A DNA stretch of 64,000 bases from Phycisphaeraceae bacterium D3-23 (GCA_039555135.1 CP114179.1:124001-188000); one strand, 5' to 3'. Numbered from the stretch's first letter, positions 1-9,032 are shown. Numbers and translations are program-made. Notes: generated from the letters alone by a model not told the origin.

Positions 1-1127
1 TCGCGATCGACCACGCGGCCGGTCGTGTGCTCGCCGAGCCGATCCACGCCGACCGCGACAGCCCGGCCCACGACGTCTCGGCGATGGACGGCTACGCGGT
101 GCGGCTGTCGGACTTCGACGACGCGGGCCGACTGCCCGTCGCGGGGGAAGTCACGACCGGCGCTGCGCCGCCCGACCTGCTGCCGGGCCATGCGCTGCGC
201 ATCTTCACTGGCGGATGTGTGCCCAGTCAGGCCGAGCTTGTCATCAAGCGTGAAGACGTCGCCGAGACACGCGAGCTGATCGAGCTCAATGTCACGCGTG
301 AATCACTCAAGCCCGGCCAGCACATCCGACGCCGCGGCGAAAACGCGAAACAGGGCGACGAAATCGTAGCCGCCGGGGCTGCGATGACCCCCGCCGTGGT
401 CGGCGCCGCCGCGAGCTTCGGGGCCTGTACGCCCGGCGTGTACCGCAAAGTACGCGTCGGCCTGCTCATCACCGGCGACGAGTTACGCGCGCCCGACGAC
501 CGGCCCGAGCCGTGGCAGATCCGCGACAGCAACGGCCCGGTGATTGCCGCCATGCTCCAAGGCGTGCCGTGGCTCGATGTTTTCGCCACCGAGCGCGGCA
601 ACGACAACCCGAAGCAACTCACCGCGCAGCTCGGCGGGCTGCTCGAACAGTGCGACGCGGTCATCACCACCGGCGGCGTGTCGATGGGCGACCACGACTA
701 CATCCCCGCCGTGGTCCGCGCGGTCCGCGGCGAAGTGGCGTTCCACAAACTCCCCGTCCGCCCCGGCAAGCCGATGCTTGGCGCGACCGGGCCCAACGGC
801 CAGGCGATCCTCGGGCTCCCCGGCAACCCGGTCTCCGCAATGGCCACGCTCCGGCGCTTCGGCAACGCGGCGCTGCGCCGGCTTGCAGGATTTACGCAGT
901 CCATGACACCCGCAGGAATAATCGAATGCGGTGAGCCCATCGCCAACCCGACCGCGCTGTGGTGGTTCCGCCTTGCCAAGATCAACGACAAGGGGTTCGC
1001 CGAGTGTGTCGCGACGCGTGGGTCGGGCGATTTGGCCTCGGCCGCGCGGAGCGACGGGATACTCGAAGTCCCGCCGGGTACGATGGACGCGACACGCCTT
1101 GTGTTTCACCCATGGACCCTGGGCTGA
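1..1127 (+). CDS. moeA: Molybdopterin molybdenumtransferase MoeA (5' end cut by window)
   Basis: MoeA inserts molybdate into adenylylated molybdopterin in the cytoplasm, the last common step of molybdenum-cofactor synthesis. The frame is already open at the first bases (base 3 onward reads AIDHAAGRVLAEPI), so the gene starts upstream of the window; the GTG at 27 is internal. Family motifs seen are SAMDGYA near the N-terminus, VGLLITGDEL, the MoCF-domain TTGGVSMGDHDY, and LPGNPVSA near the C-terminus. About 375 residues are visible, close to the usual ~400, so only a short N-terminal part is missing. It is the first visible gene of a packed run moeA-moaC-mog-mobA-fdhD; the gap to moaC is 9 bases. 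Confidence 0.95.
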   Translation, partial: AIDHAAGRVLAEPIHADRDSPAHDVSAMDGYAVRLSDFDDAGRLPVAGEVTTGAAPPDLLPGHALRIFTGGCVPSQAELVIKREDVAETRELIELNVTRESLKPGQHIRRRGENAKQGDEIVAAGAAMTPAVVGAAASFGACTPGVYRKVRVGLLITGDELRAPDDRPEPWQIRDSNGPVIAAMLQGVPWLDVFATERGNDNPKQLTAQLGGLLEQCDAVITTGGVSMGDHDYIPAVVRAVRGEVAFHKLPVRPGKPMLGATGPNGQAILGLPGNPVSAMATLRRFGNAALRRLAGFTQSMTPAGIIECGEPIANPTALWWFRLAKINDKGFAECVATRGSGDLASAARSDGILEVPPGTMDATRLVFHPWTLG

Positions 1128-1136
1128 TCGACCATC

Positions 1137-1670
1137 ATGCACCCCCCCCCACCCCCCGAACCCGGCACCGACTCCCCCGCACTGTCGCATGTCGATGCGC
1201 AGGGCAGAGCGCGCATGGTCGATGTCGGCGACAAAGATATCACCAGGCGAACCGCGATCGCACGCGGCCGGGTACGTATCAGCGACGCGCTCGCACAGCG
1301 TATCGCCGCGAACGACCTGGCCAAGGGTTCGTTGCTCGACGTCGCCCGCCTCGCCGGGGTGATGGCGGCCAAGCGCACGGACGAGCTGATCCCGCTGTGC
1401 CACTCGCTCCCGCTCGACCATGTCGATGTTGTTGCGCATGTTGAAGGCAATTATGTCCATCTCGAAGCGACCACCTCTGTTTCCGCACGCACCGGGATCG
1501 AGATGGAGGCGCTCACAGCCGTGAGTGTCGCAGCACTGACGGTCATCGACATGGGCAAAGCCGTCGACCCCGCGATGGTGATCGAAGAGGTCAAGCTCAT
1601 CGAGAAGCGCGGCGGGCGTCGCGGCACGGTTCGGCCACACGACCAACCTGACGGTGGTGTCCATGGCTAA
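1137..1670 (+). CDS. moaC: Cyclic pyranopterin monophosphate synthase MoaC
   Basis: MoaC works with MoaA to turn GTP into cyclic pyranopterin monophosphate, the first step of molybdenum-cofactor synthesis. The 177-residue product carries LIPLCHSLPLDHV and TGIEMEALTAV, and IDMGKAVD with the conserved Asp and Lys. E. coli has Cys where this protein has Gly in that last motif (DMCKAV). The start is followed by a Pro-rich leader not typical of the family, and the last ~14 residues after KRGGRRGTV are unlike the usual short tail, so both ends are less certain than the core. The stop overlaps the start of the next gene by 8 bases, implying translational coupling. No moaA is visible. Confidence 0.93.
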   Translation: MHPPPPPEPGTDSPALSHVDAQGRARMVDVGDKDITRRTAIARGRVRISDALAQRIAANDLAKGSLLDVARLAGVMAAKRTDELIPLCHSLPLDHVDVVAHVEGNYVHLEATTSVSARTGIEMEALTAVSVAALTVIDMGKAVDPAMVIEEVKLIEKRGGRRGTVRPHDQPDGGVHG

Positions 1671-2247
1671 GCCCGCCCCACTCCACCCGCCGATGCGTGT
1701 CGCGGTGCTGACCGTGAGCGACCGCTGCTCACGCGGCGAAACCGAAGACACGACCGGCCCCGCCGTCGCGGCGTTGTGCCGTGTCGCACTCGACGCCGAA
1801 GTGGTCGCCACGCAGTGCGTCCCCGACGAGGTCGAAGCGATCCGTGGCGCGATCCTCGGCTGGGCCGACGCGGGCAACACACCCACTCCGCGCGAGCGCC
1901 TCGACCTGATCCTCACTGCGGGCGGCACCGGCCTCGCGCCGCGCGATGTCACACCCGAGGCCACCGCCCCACTGCTTGAACGCCGACACCCGGCCCTGCT
2001 CGAACTCGCACGGCTGCGCTGCTACGAGATCACGCCGCGCACCTTCCTCTCGCGCGGCGAAGCCGGCACGGTGGGTCAAACGCTCGTCATCAACCTGCCC
2101 GGCTCCAAACGCGGCGCAACCGAGATGCTCGCCGCGGTCGCCGACATCCTCCCCCACGCCATCGACACCCTGCGCGGCGACGTGCAGGACGACGGCCGAC
2201 CCGACGCCGAGCCGAGCACCGGCAAAGTCGTCAGACATAGCGACTAA
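1663..2247 (+). CDS. mog: MogA/MoaB-type molybdopterin adenylyltransferase
   Basis: Proteins of this family adenylylate molybdopterin with ATP, preparing it for metal insertion by MoeA. The 194-residue protein has VAVLTVSDRCSRG at the N-terminus, the MoCF motif LTAGGTGLAPRDVTPEAT mid-protein, and LVINLPGSKRGA near the C-terminus. I chose the ATG at 1663, which overlaps the moaC stop; in-frame GTGs at 1654 and 1657 and an ATG at 1693 are alternatives. It lies between moaC and mobA with 2 bases to the latter. MogA and MoaB are hard to separate by eye, so the symbol is a family-level choice. Confidence 0.9.
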   Translation: MAKPAPLHPPMRVAVLTVSDRCSRGETEDTTGPAVAALCRVALDAEVVATQCVPDEVEAIRGAILGWADAGNTPTPRERLDLILTAGGTGLAPRDVTPEATAPLLERRHPALLELARLRCYEITPRTFLSRGEAGTVGQTLVINLPGSKRGATEMLAAVADILPHAIDTLRGDVQDDGRPDAEPSTGKVVRHSD

Positions 2248-2249
2248 CC

Positions 2250-2921
2250 ATGCCTCCGACGCAGCCGCCCGAATCCGACTCGTTGCGAAACGATGCGCCC
2301 CCGGCGTACATCCTCGCCGGCGGCCGGAGCGTGCGCTTCGGCAGTGACAAGGCCCGCGCGGTGGTCGAGGGCCAAACGCTCATCGCGCATGTCGCGCATG
2401 CGGTGTCCCAAGTCGCGCGTTCAGTCACCGCCGTTGCACAAGACGCCGGCCACTATGCGGACCTCGGGCTCGCGACGATCGCCGACGCCGCCGCAGACAA
2501 CGGCCCGGTGCAGGGCCTGCTCGCCGCACTCATCCACCGTATCGAAACGCACGGCCACGGCTGGCTCCTCCTCGCCGCGTGCGACATGCTTGTTGCAGAC
2601 GACTCGCCGTACAACACATTGCTCGCCGCGCTCCAAGTCGTGCCCAAAGACTGCCAGGTGGTCGCCTTCCGCACCGACCGCTGGCACCCGATGCCGGGGC
2701 TCTACCACACGGCGATGCTCCCGATTGTCGCGGCGTTCCTCGCGGACGGCGGCCGTGCGTTTCAAGACCTGCTCAACCACCCCGCGCTCGCCGCCTTCGC
2801 ACCGCACACGCAGACCGACCCGCTCGCCAAACTCGTCCACGCCAACACCCCCGACCAGCTCCGCACGGGCTTGCGACAGCGAGACGACCCCACACAAACG
2901 AATCCGGCCGACCCCACATGA
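2250..2921 (+). CDS. mobA: Molybdenum cofactor guanylyltransferase MobA
   Basis: MobA links GMP to molybdenum cofactor to make the guanine dinucleotide form used by DMSO-reductase-family enzymes such as formate dehydrogenase. The 223-residue product has the nucleotide-binding signature YILAGGRSVRFGSDKA at residues ~17-32 and a later LLLAACDML resembling the family's metal-binding Asp region. Length is near the family norm (~190-220). It starts 2 bases after mog and its stop overlaps the fdhD start in an ATGA arrangement. Its presence next to fdhD suggests the operon serves a bis-MGD enzyme encoded elsewhere. Confidence 0.9.
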   Translation: MPPTQPPESDSLRNDAPPAYILAGGRSVRFGSDKARAVVEGQTLIAHVAHAVSQVARSVTAVAQDAGHYADLGLATIADAAADNGPVQGLLAALIHRIETHGHGWLLLAACDMLVADDSPYNTLLAALQVVPKDCQVVAFRTDRWHPMPGLYHTAMLPIVAAFLADGGRAFQDLLNHPALAAFAPHTQTDPLAKLVHANTPDQLRTGLRQRDDPTQTNPADPT

Positions 2922-3733
2922 CCCAGCCCGATGACAACCCGGCCGTCCGCAAGATCCAGATGCAGCGCTGGTCACAGGGCGGCTCGACCCCGACCACCGA
3001 CGAGCTCGCGGTCGAGGAGCCGCTCGAAATCCGCGTGCGCGGCCGAGCGGTGAGCATCACGATGCGCACGCCCGGCCACGACGACGAGCTCGCGCTCGGG
3101 TTCCTCTTGTCCGAAGGGCTCATCCGGTCGGCGGACGATGTCAGCCGGGTCGATCCCTGCGTCCGCGCGGCCGAGGGCAACGTCATCAACGTGTTCCTCG
3201 CGCCGCACGTCGCGGTTGATTTCGACAAGCTCACCCGGCACGTCTTCGCCTCCTCAAGCTGCGGCGTCTGCGGCAAAGCGAGCATCGACGCGATCCGCAT
3301 CGGCTTCTCTTCGGTGTCCTCGGAGGCAACGTTCAGCGCGGAGACGATCCAGCGCCTCCCGGAGGCGCTGCGCGACGAACAATCCACCTTCGACCGTACC
3401 GGCGGGCTGCACGCGGCGGCGCTGTTCGATCCTGACGGAAACCTGATCGTGCTTCGCGAAGATGTGGGCCGGCACAACGCGGTCGACAAGGTACTGGGCT
3501 GGGCGATCCGTCAGCCGGGCCTGGCACTAGGAGAGCACGGCCTGATGGTCAGCGGGCGGGCGTCGTTTGAAATCGTCCAGAAGGCCTTGGCCGCGGGGCT
3601 GCCGCTGATCGCGGCGGTGTCGGCACCGTCATCGCTCGCGGTCGAGCTCGCCCACGACAGCGGCCAGACCCTGGTCGGCTTCCTGCGCCCGGGCCGGATG
3701 AACATCTACACCCACGCGAGCCGGGTCGTGTAG
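2918..3733 (+). CDS. fdhD: Formate dehydrogenase accessory sulfurtransferase FdhD
   Basis: FdhD passes sulfur from a cysteine desulfurase to the molybdenum/tungsten cofactor and is needed for active formate dehydrogenase. The 271-residue protein carries the catalytic SSCGVCGK with Cys115 and Cys118, an N-terminal EEPLEIRVRG, and a C-terminal GRASFEIVQKA plus AVSAPSSLAVELA. The ATG at 2918 overlaps the mobA stop by 4 bases; a longer open frame begins upstream but would run through mobA. It ends the visible operon and is followed after 55 bases by a tRNA gene. No formate dehydrogenase subunit is in view. Confidence 0.95.
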   Translation: MTQPDDNPAVRKIQMQRWSQGGSTPTTDELAVEEPLEIRVRGRAVSITMRTPGHDDELALGFLLSEGLIRSADDVSRVDPCVRAAEGNVINVFLAPHVAVDFDKLTRHVFASSSCGVCGKASIDAIRIGFSSVSSEATFSAETIQRLPEALRDEQSTFDRTGGLHAAALFDPDGNLIVLREDVGRHNAVDKVLGWAIRQPGLALGEHGLMVSGRASFEIVQKALAAGLPLIAAVSAPSSLAVELAHDSGQTLVGFLRPGRMNIYTHASRVV

Positions 3734-3788
3734 CTTTCGAGGTTGCGGGGTTGGTCGCCGTCCGCTGGCGGGCATAAGATAGGTCGAG

Positions 3789-3862
3789 CCGCGCGTAGCT
3801 CAGTAGGATAGAGCAATGCTTTCCTAAAGCATAGGTCGCAGGTTCGAGCCCTGCCGTGCGGA
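3789..3862 (+). tRNA. tRNA-Arg (anticodon CCT)
   Basis: A 74-base cloverleaf. Acceptor stem CCGCGCG (3789-3795) pairs with CGTGCGG (3855-3861) with one G-T; D stem GCTC/GAGC at 3798-3801 and 3811-3814; anticodon stem ATGCT/AGCAT (3816-3820, 3828-3832) with loop TTCCTAA and anticodon CCT at 3823-3825; T stem GCAGG/CCTGC with loop TTCGAGC. Discriminator A at 3862; no CCA is encoded. It reads AGG codons. Confidence 0.95.
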
Positions 3863-4065
3863 TTGCTTGGCTGCGTCGTGAGGTCGGACGTCGCGCGGGC
3901 CCTTCTGCGAGTGACATTGCCGCGTCGGGTAGATGCCCGAAACAGCGGGAGACTACACGATGATTCGGAGTCTTATAATTTATGTAGACCCGAGATTCGC
4001 CTTATAGATGCGGGCTATCAGCCCGATACGTGAGACTAGAGCCGTATTGTTCCAGGAGCTAGAGG

Positions 4066-7029
4066 ATGCCATCGACACACACCTTCGTAGTAAGCGCCGT
4101 GGCCGTCGCCTTAGCCGCGGCGGTCGGCTGCAATAGGTCATCTGACAACCCGGACGACGAAGCAACGACACCGCCCACCGGACAAACGTCGGCACAGGGT
4201 ACGACGCTGCCCGGTGGCGGCATCGAGACATTCGCGCTGGCCGACCGCTCCGCGCCGGGCGACACGCTCTTTACCCGGCTGGACTCTGCGGCGACGGGTG
4301 TCGACCTGGTCAACATGCTCGACATCGACTACCCGCGCGACTTCCTCTACAACTCCGGCTTCGCCTGCGGCGGGATCTCGATCGGCGACATTAATGGCGA
4401 CGGCAAACCCGACCTGTTCTTCTCGCGCGGCCGAGCCGGCAATGTGCTCTACCTCCAGCGCGACTCGATGCGGTTTGAGGATGTAACCGACCAGGCCGGC
4501 GTCGCGGGCGGCCCGGACGACTGGGCGAGCGGATCGACCCTCGTGGATATCGACAACGATGGTGATCTGGACATCTATGTCTGCAACTATGACGCGCCCA
4601 ACCAGCTCTTCATCAACCCCGGCCAGGAGGGCGCAGCTTTTGAAGAAGCCGCCGAGTCCTGGGGGCTCGCGATTGTCGATGCCTCGTTGACGCCGGCTTT
4701 CGCGGACTACGACCATGACGGCGACATGGATGTGTACATCCTGACCAACCGGTACACCGACCCGGACGGCCGACCGACCGACCCGCCGATACGGATGGTG
4801 AATGGTCGGCCCGAGGTGCTGGCCGAGTACGAGCAGTTCTATTATCTGCGGCAGATCGGGGCGCAGAACTGGACGATCGAGGAAGGCGGACGGGCCGACC
4901 ACCTGCTGCGCAATGACGACGGCCGGTTCGTTGATGTCACGGCCGAGGCCGGCATGGGCGGCGTCCGTGGGCACGGCCTGTCTTCAACCTGGTTTGATTT
5001 CGACGGCGATGGCTGGATCGACCTGCATGTCGGAAACGACTACACCGACGCCGACCGTCTCTATCGCAACAACGGCGACGGGACATTCACCGACGTGGTC
5101 GCCGACGCCATGCCCTTCACATCCTGGTCGACGATGGGCGCGGACGCGGGCGACCTGGATGGCGACGGCCGTCTGGACTTTATGACCGCCGACATGGCGA
5201 ACACCACGCACTACAAGTCCAAGGTCTCGATGGGGGAGATGGGCGATCGGCAGTTCTTCCTGGAGACCGCCTGGCCCCGGCAGATCATGCGCAACGTCGT
5301 CTACATGAACACCGGTACCGGGCGATTCGCCGAGGCGGGGTTCCTCAGCGGGCTGGCCAAGTCCGACTGGACCTGGGCGGTGAAGATCGCAGACTTTGAT
5401 AACGACGGGCTCAACGACGTCTATCTCACCAACGGCATGGCGCGGAACTTCTCGAACGCCGACCGGGTCATCACCGACGAGATGCGAGTAGGCCAGACCG
5501 AGTGGGAGATGTGGGAAGATACGCCGCCGCTGACGGAAGCCAACCTCGCGTTCCACAACCTTGGCGACATGCACTTCGAAAAGGTCGCCCAGGCATGGGG
5601 GCTCGGCCATGTCGGCATGAGCTACAGCGCCGCGACGGCCGACCTTGACGGCGACGGGGACCTGGACCTCGTTGTCAACAACCTCGACGAGCCCAGCCAC
5701 ATTTATCAAAACAACAGCGCCCAAGGCCACCGCGTCGTGATCGAACTCATCGGCTCACAAAGCAACCGCTACGGCGTCGGCGCGGTGGTACACGTGACCA
5801 CCTCGGGCGGCAGGCAGGTCCGGCAGATGATGCCGGCGACAGGGTTCCTCTCGACCAACGACACGAAGCTGCACTTCGGGCTGGGCGAGGCCGACACGAT
5901 CGAAACACTCAGCGTCCACTGGCCCAGCGGCCAGGTGCAGCGTTTCGACAGCATCGCGGCAGACCAACGCCTGGTGATTACCGAGCCGACACAGGCCGAT
6001 GACGCCTCGCGACCGACACCCACCGAGCCGCCTGCTCGCCCGCTGCTGGCGAGCCGTGACCTGATCGAGATCGGGCTGCTCTACGCCCACCGCGAGACGG
6101 ACTACGACGACTTCGCGGTCCAGCCGCTGCTGCCCGGCAGGCTGTCGCAGCTCGGCGGCGGCGTCGCGGTCGGGGATATCGATGGCGACGGCCATGACGA
6201 CATCTACCTCTGTGGGCCCGCCGGCCGGGCCGGGTCGCTCCGGGTCTGGCGCGATGGGCGATACGAGCAGGTATCGGGCCCCTGGCAGCGGCACTTTGCG
6301 GGCGAAGAGATGGCCGCGCTGATGCTTGATGTCGATGGCGATGGCGACCGCGACCTGCTCGTCACGGCCGGCAGCTACGAGCTCCCGCGCGGCGCTGAGT
6401 CGCAGCGCGACCGGCTCTACCTCAACGACGGGGCCGGCGCATTCACCTACGCCGAGGACGCCCTGCCGATCCTCGGCGAAGTCAGCGGCCCCGCCGCCGC
6501 GGCCGACTTTGACGGCGACGGCGACCTCGACCTCTTCATCGGTGCACGCACCGTGCCGGGCGAGTACCCCACAACGCCTGTCAGCCGGCTGCTGCGAAAC
6601 GATGGCGGGACGTTCAGCGATGTCACCGCGTCGCTCGCCCCCGAACTCGCTACCGTCGGGATGGTCACCGGCGCGGCCTGGGCCGACACCGACGACGACG
6701 GCCGGCCCGACCTGCTGCTGTCGCTCGACTGGGGCCCGATCAAACGCTTTGCCAACACCGAAGCAGGGCTCGTAGACCGTACGCAGGATGCTGGTCTCGC
6801 AGGCCGGCTCGGGTGGTTCAACAGCGTGACGCCCTGCGACACCGACGGCGACGGCGACATCGACCTCGTCGCCATGAACTACGGGCTCAACACCAAATAC
6901 GGCCACCCCTCCCCCGACTACCTTTCGCACATCTTCTACGGCGACTTCAACGGCGACGGCACCCGTAACCTTGTCGAGGCCAAGCCCGGCCAGGACCACG
7001 ACCTGCTCCCCGTGCGCGGGTTCAGCTGA
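4066..7029 (+). CDS. FG-GAP/VCBS repeat lipoprotein with ASPIC/UnbV domain, N-terminal part ending at an in-frame TGA
   Basis: A large exported beta-propeller-type protein of unknown substrate. The first ~21 residues are hydrophobic and end AAAVGC, a plausible lipobox with Cys22, followed by a low-complexity linker. From about residue 85 there are many FG-GAP repeats with Ca-binding DxDGDGxxD loops (DINGDGKPD, DIDNDGDLD, DLDGDGDLD). An ASPIC/UnbV domain with VHWPSGQVQRF lies at ~560-640, followed by a second block of FG-GAP repeats. The frame stops at TGA 7027-7029 after LLPVRGFS, but the next codons continue the same protein in the same frame through 7818. A Shine-Dalgarno-like AGGAG lies upstream of the ATG. 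I treat this and the next entry as one gene. Confidence 0.85.
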   Translation: MPSTHTFVVSAVAVALAAAVGCNRSSDNPDDEATTPPTGQTSAQGTTLPGGGIETFALADRSAPGDTLFTRLDSAATGVDLVNMLDIDYPRDFLYNSGFACGGISIGDINGDGKPDLFFSRGRAGNVLYLQRDSMRFEDVTDQAGVAGGPDDWASGSTLVDIDNDGDLDIYVCNYDAPNQLFINPGQEGAAFEEAAESWGLAIVDASLTPAFADYDHDGDMDVYILTNRYTDPDGRPTDPPIRMVNGRPEVLAEYEQFYYLRQIGAQNWTIEEGGRADHLLRNDDGRFVDVTAEAGMGGVRGHGLSSTWFDFDGDGWIDLHVGNDYTDADRLYRNNGDGTFTDVVADAMPFTSWSTMGADAGDLDGDGRLDFMTADMANTTHYKSKVSMGEMGDRQFFLETAWPRQIMRNVVYMNTGTGRFAEAGFLSGLAKSDWTWAVKIADFDNDGLNDVYLTNGMARNFSNADRVITDEMRVGQTEWEMWEDTPPLTEANLAFHNLGDMHFEKVAQAWGLGHVGMSYSAATADLDGDGDLDLVVNNLDEPSHIYQNNSAQGHRVVIELIGSQSNRYGVGAVVHVTTSGGRQVRQMMPATGFLSTNDTKLHFGLGEADTIETLSVHWPSGQVQRFDSIAADQRLVITEPTQADDASRPTPTEPPARPLLASRDLIEIGLLYAHRETDYDDFAVQPLLPGRLSQLGGGVAVGDIDGDGHDDIYLCGPAGRAGSLRVWRDGRYEQVSGPWQRHFAGEEMAALMLDVDGDGDRDLLVTAGSYELPRGAESQRDRLYLNDGAGAFTYAEDALPILGEVSGPAAAADFDGDGDLDLFIGARTVPGEYPTTPVSRLLRNDGGTFSDVTASLAPELATVGMVTGAAWADTDDDGRPDLLLSLDWGPIKRFANTEAGLVDRTQDAGLAGRLGWFNSVTPCDTDGDGDIDLVAMNYGLNTKYGHPSPDYLSHIFYGDFNGDGTRNLVEAKPGQDHDLLPVRGFS

Positions 7030-7818
7030 TCGCGCCGCGCGATCTCGGCCGTGGGCCGAGACTTTGACACCTACCACGACTTCGCCTCTTCCAACCTCGA
7101 CGAAATCTACGACCCCGACGACCTCGCATCGTCGCTGCACCTGACCACCAACTGTCTGGAAAGCGGCATCTACCGCAACAACGGGGATGGCACGTTTACC
7201 TGGCAGACGTTGCCACGCATGGTCCAGCAGTCGCCGGGCTACGGCGTGGCAGTGATCGACCTCGACGCCGACGGCTACCTCGACCTCGCCATCACGCAGA
7301 ACTTCTTCACCATGCAGGCCGAGACGGGCCTGCTCCGCGGCGGGATGGGCGTCATCCTGCACGGCAGCGCAGGGGGTTCATTCACAGCGATGTCGCCCGA
7401 TGCTTCGGGCATGGTCGTCTTCGGCGACGGCAAGGGGCTGGCGGTGCTCGACGCCGACCACGACGGCCGGCCCGACCTGCTCGCGATTCAGAACAACGAT
7501 GTCCCCGTCCTCCTGACCGATGCCGGGCATCACGGCCGCAACTACCTGTATGTCCGGCTCGAAGGCCCGGCGGGCAACCCAACCGGCATCGGGGCGCGTG
7601 TCACTGCCACCTACGTCGACGGCCACACCCAGGCCCTATTCGTTGCGGCCGGGGGCGGATACCTCTCGCAGTCCTCTGCGGCACTCGCCTTCGGCCACCC
7701 CGAGGGCAATCCGGTCACGGCCGTCTCCATCGTCTGGCCCGACGGCACCACCTCAGAGGAACAGATAGAGCCGGGCAACTCGTCTGTCCGCCTGACGCCC
7801 AACGGCACAGACCGATAG
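7030..7818 (+). CDS. C-terminal part of the same FG-GAP/ASPIC-UnbV protein, downstream of the TGA
   Basis: In frame with the preceding entry, 262 codons directly after TGA 7027-7029. It continues the family with RDFDTYHDFASSNLDEIY, more FG-GAP loops (DLDADGYLD, DADHDGRPD) and a second ASPIC/UnbV domain ending VSIVWPDGTTSEEQ. Alone it has no signal peptide and no convincing ribosome binding site; the nearest start is GTG 7051. It is therefore either read by suppression or recoding of the TGA, or it is the dead end of a gene with a nonsense mutation. Two hairpins follow the TGA: 30-42 (TCGCG/CGCGA) and 7043-7061 (TCTCGGCC, loop GTG, GGCCGAGA). Both lie within the coding frame. Confidence 0.7.
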   Translation, partial: SRRAISAVGRDFDTYHDFASSNLDEIYDPDDLASSLHLTTNCLESGIYRNNGDGTFTWQTLPRMVQQSPGYGVAVIDLDADGYLDLAITQNFFTMQAETGLLRGGMGVILHGSAGGSFTAMSPDASGMVVFGDGKGLAVLDADHDGRPDLLAIQNNDVPVLLTDAGHHGRNYLYVRLEGPAGNPTGIGARVTATYVDGHTQALFVAAGGGYLSQSSAALAFGHPEGNPVTAVSIVWPDGTTSEEQIEPGNSSVRLTPNGTDR

Positions 7819-8105
7819 GCCACGGTGAGATCACGGTTTCGTCTGGCTCTAGACTTGAAACGAAGCCGAACCCTTCCACAGGGCCTCAGCCGACCTCAGG
7901 CCCTATTGGTCACATTCAAGCCGGATGCTGGGCAAGCTAGGCAGTTTGGTGCATGGAAGCCATGCTCCCCATGCCAATACCGCTAGAGCTACTGGCATCT
8001 TTGCTGTGCACGTTGTCTTGGCGACTCCACCTCCAAGGGGGAGCCAGTACCCGGCCACTTCCTTTTTCGCAAGTTGCTCTGGTATGAATTTTTCAGATTT
8101 GCATG

Positions 8106-8134
8106 TTAGATTTCATCGTCGCAGGACGTATAAT
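8106..8134 (+). promoter_or_regulatory. Candidate sigma-70 promoter of the first PEP-CTERM gene
   Basis: TTAGAT (8106-8111), 17-base spacer, perfect TATAAT (8129-8134). It sits in the 446-base gap 7819-8264, which holds nothing else I can identify. The predicted leader to the ATG at 8265 is about 125 bases, long enough for a regulatory element, but I recognise none. Confidence 0.5.
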
Positions 8135-8264
8135 TGTGCTATCTACGTCCTGCCGAGTGTTTTCGGTAGGTTACCATCGCGGTTCTTTGCCTGGAGCAGT
8201 GCTCGGGCTAACTCCGCTGCGAATGGCTTTTTTGTCCCTTGCAATTCTCATTAGGAGAGAAAAC

Positions 8265-9002
8265 ATGCAGATTGTCAGAATCACCACCGCGGCCCTCGCG
8301 GCAGCGGCCCTCTTCGGCGTCAACGCCGACGCGGCCAGCATCTCGCTGAACTTCAGCGAGAACGCCAGCAACCAGGTTTTTGCTGGCGGCGAGAACATCG
8401 GCCCGTTCGCCACCAACAGCACCAACTGGAACAACACGGCTTCCTTTGGGGCTGGCAACGAGGGGACCGGGAACTTGGACAACCTGATCGACGACTCCGG
8501 CGCAGCGACGACCGCTGATGTGGACTGGAGTTCGGCCAACACCTGGTTCAACGCTTCGGGCACAGGTACGGATGACCAACGATTGGCCGTGGGCTATCTC
8601 GATGATGGTGGCGCGGGCAACAGCATCACGATCTCTGATATTCCCTACGCCGTGTACGACGTCACCCTTCTGTTCGGCAGCGACATCGGCGACACCTACA
8701 CCACGCTGGATTTCACGGTCAACGGTTCCGCACTGCTCGGTGGTCCTGCGAGCGCCTACGGCAACATCCTCGCGGCCAACACCGCGACCGGCAGCAACTG
8801 GGTAGAAATCTCCCCCGGTGTAACGGGCAACTATGCCACCGCTGCAGGCGAGACCAGCTCGACGCTGACCATTGTCGGTACAAACGGAGCCGGCGGACGT
8901 GGCTCGGTGGCCGCCGTCATCATCAATCAGGTTCCCGAGCCCGGCTCGCTGGCCCTGCTCGGCCTCGGTGGCCTGATGGTCGCTCGCCGTCGCCGCGCCT
9001 GA
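8265..9002 (+). CDS. PEP-CTERM sorting domain protein (paralogue 1)
   Basis: A 245-residue exported protein. It has an N-terminal signal peptide (about residues 1-22, AALFGVNADA), a Gly/Ala/Asn-rich beta-type body, and a C-terminal PEP-CTERM tail: [15 protein letters not shown] followed by a basic cluster RRRRA. PEP-CTERM proteins are usually processed by an exosortase and directed to the cell surface or matrix; no exosortase gene is in view. The start at 8265 has a good ribosome binding site (TAGGAGAG), while the longer open frame from 8103 has none. The body resembles the next gene: both have DDSGAxTTADV-W-SANTW and IPYAVYDV, so they are diverged tandem duplicates. A strong terminator follows. 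Confidence 0.85.
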   Translation: MQIVRITTAALAAAALFGVNADAASISLNFSENASNQVFAGGENIGPFATNSTNWNNTASFGAGNEGTGNLDNLIDDSGAATTADVDWSSANTWFNASGTGTDDQRLAVGYLDDGGAGNSITISDIPYAVYDVTLLFGSDIGDTYTTLDFTVNGSALLGGPASAYGNILAANTATGSNWVEISPGVTGNYATAAGETSSTLTIVGTNGAGGRGSVAAVIINQVPEPGSLALLGLGGLMVARRRRA

Positions 9003-9032
9003 CCTGGCTAACCACTTCCTATAGCTCAATCC

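Noticed and set aside
1600-1670. Odd MoaC C-terminus considered as a frameshift.
   Set aside because: The alternative frames do not give a better family ending and the overlap with mog looks designed; the core is intact, so I kept a single complete gene.
5755-7362. A 535-codon minus-strand frame across the FG-GAP gene.
   Set aside because: Antisense shadow of DxDGDG repeats; it also ignores the clear plus-strand domain content.
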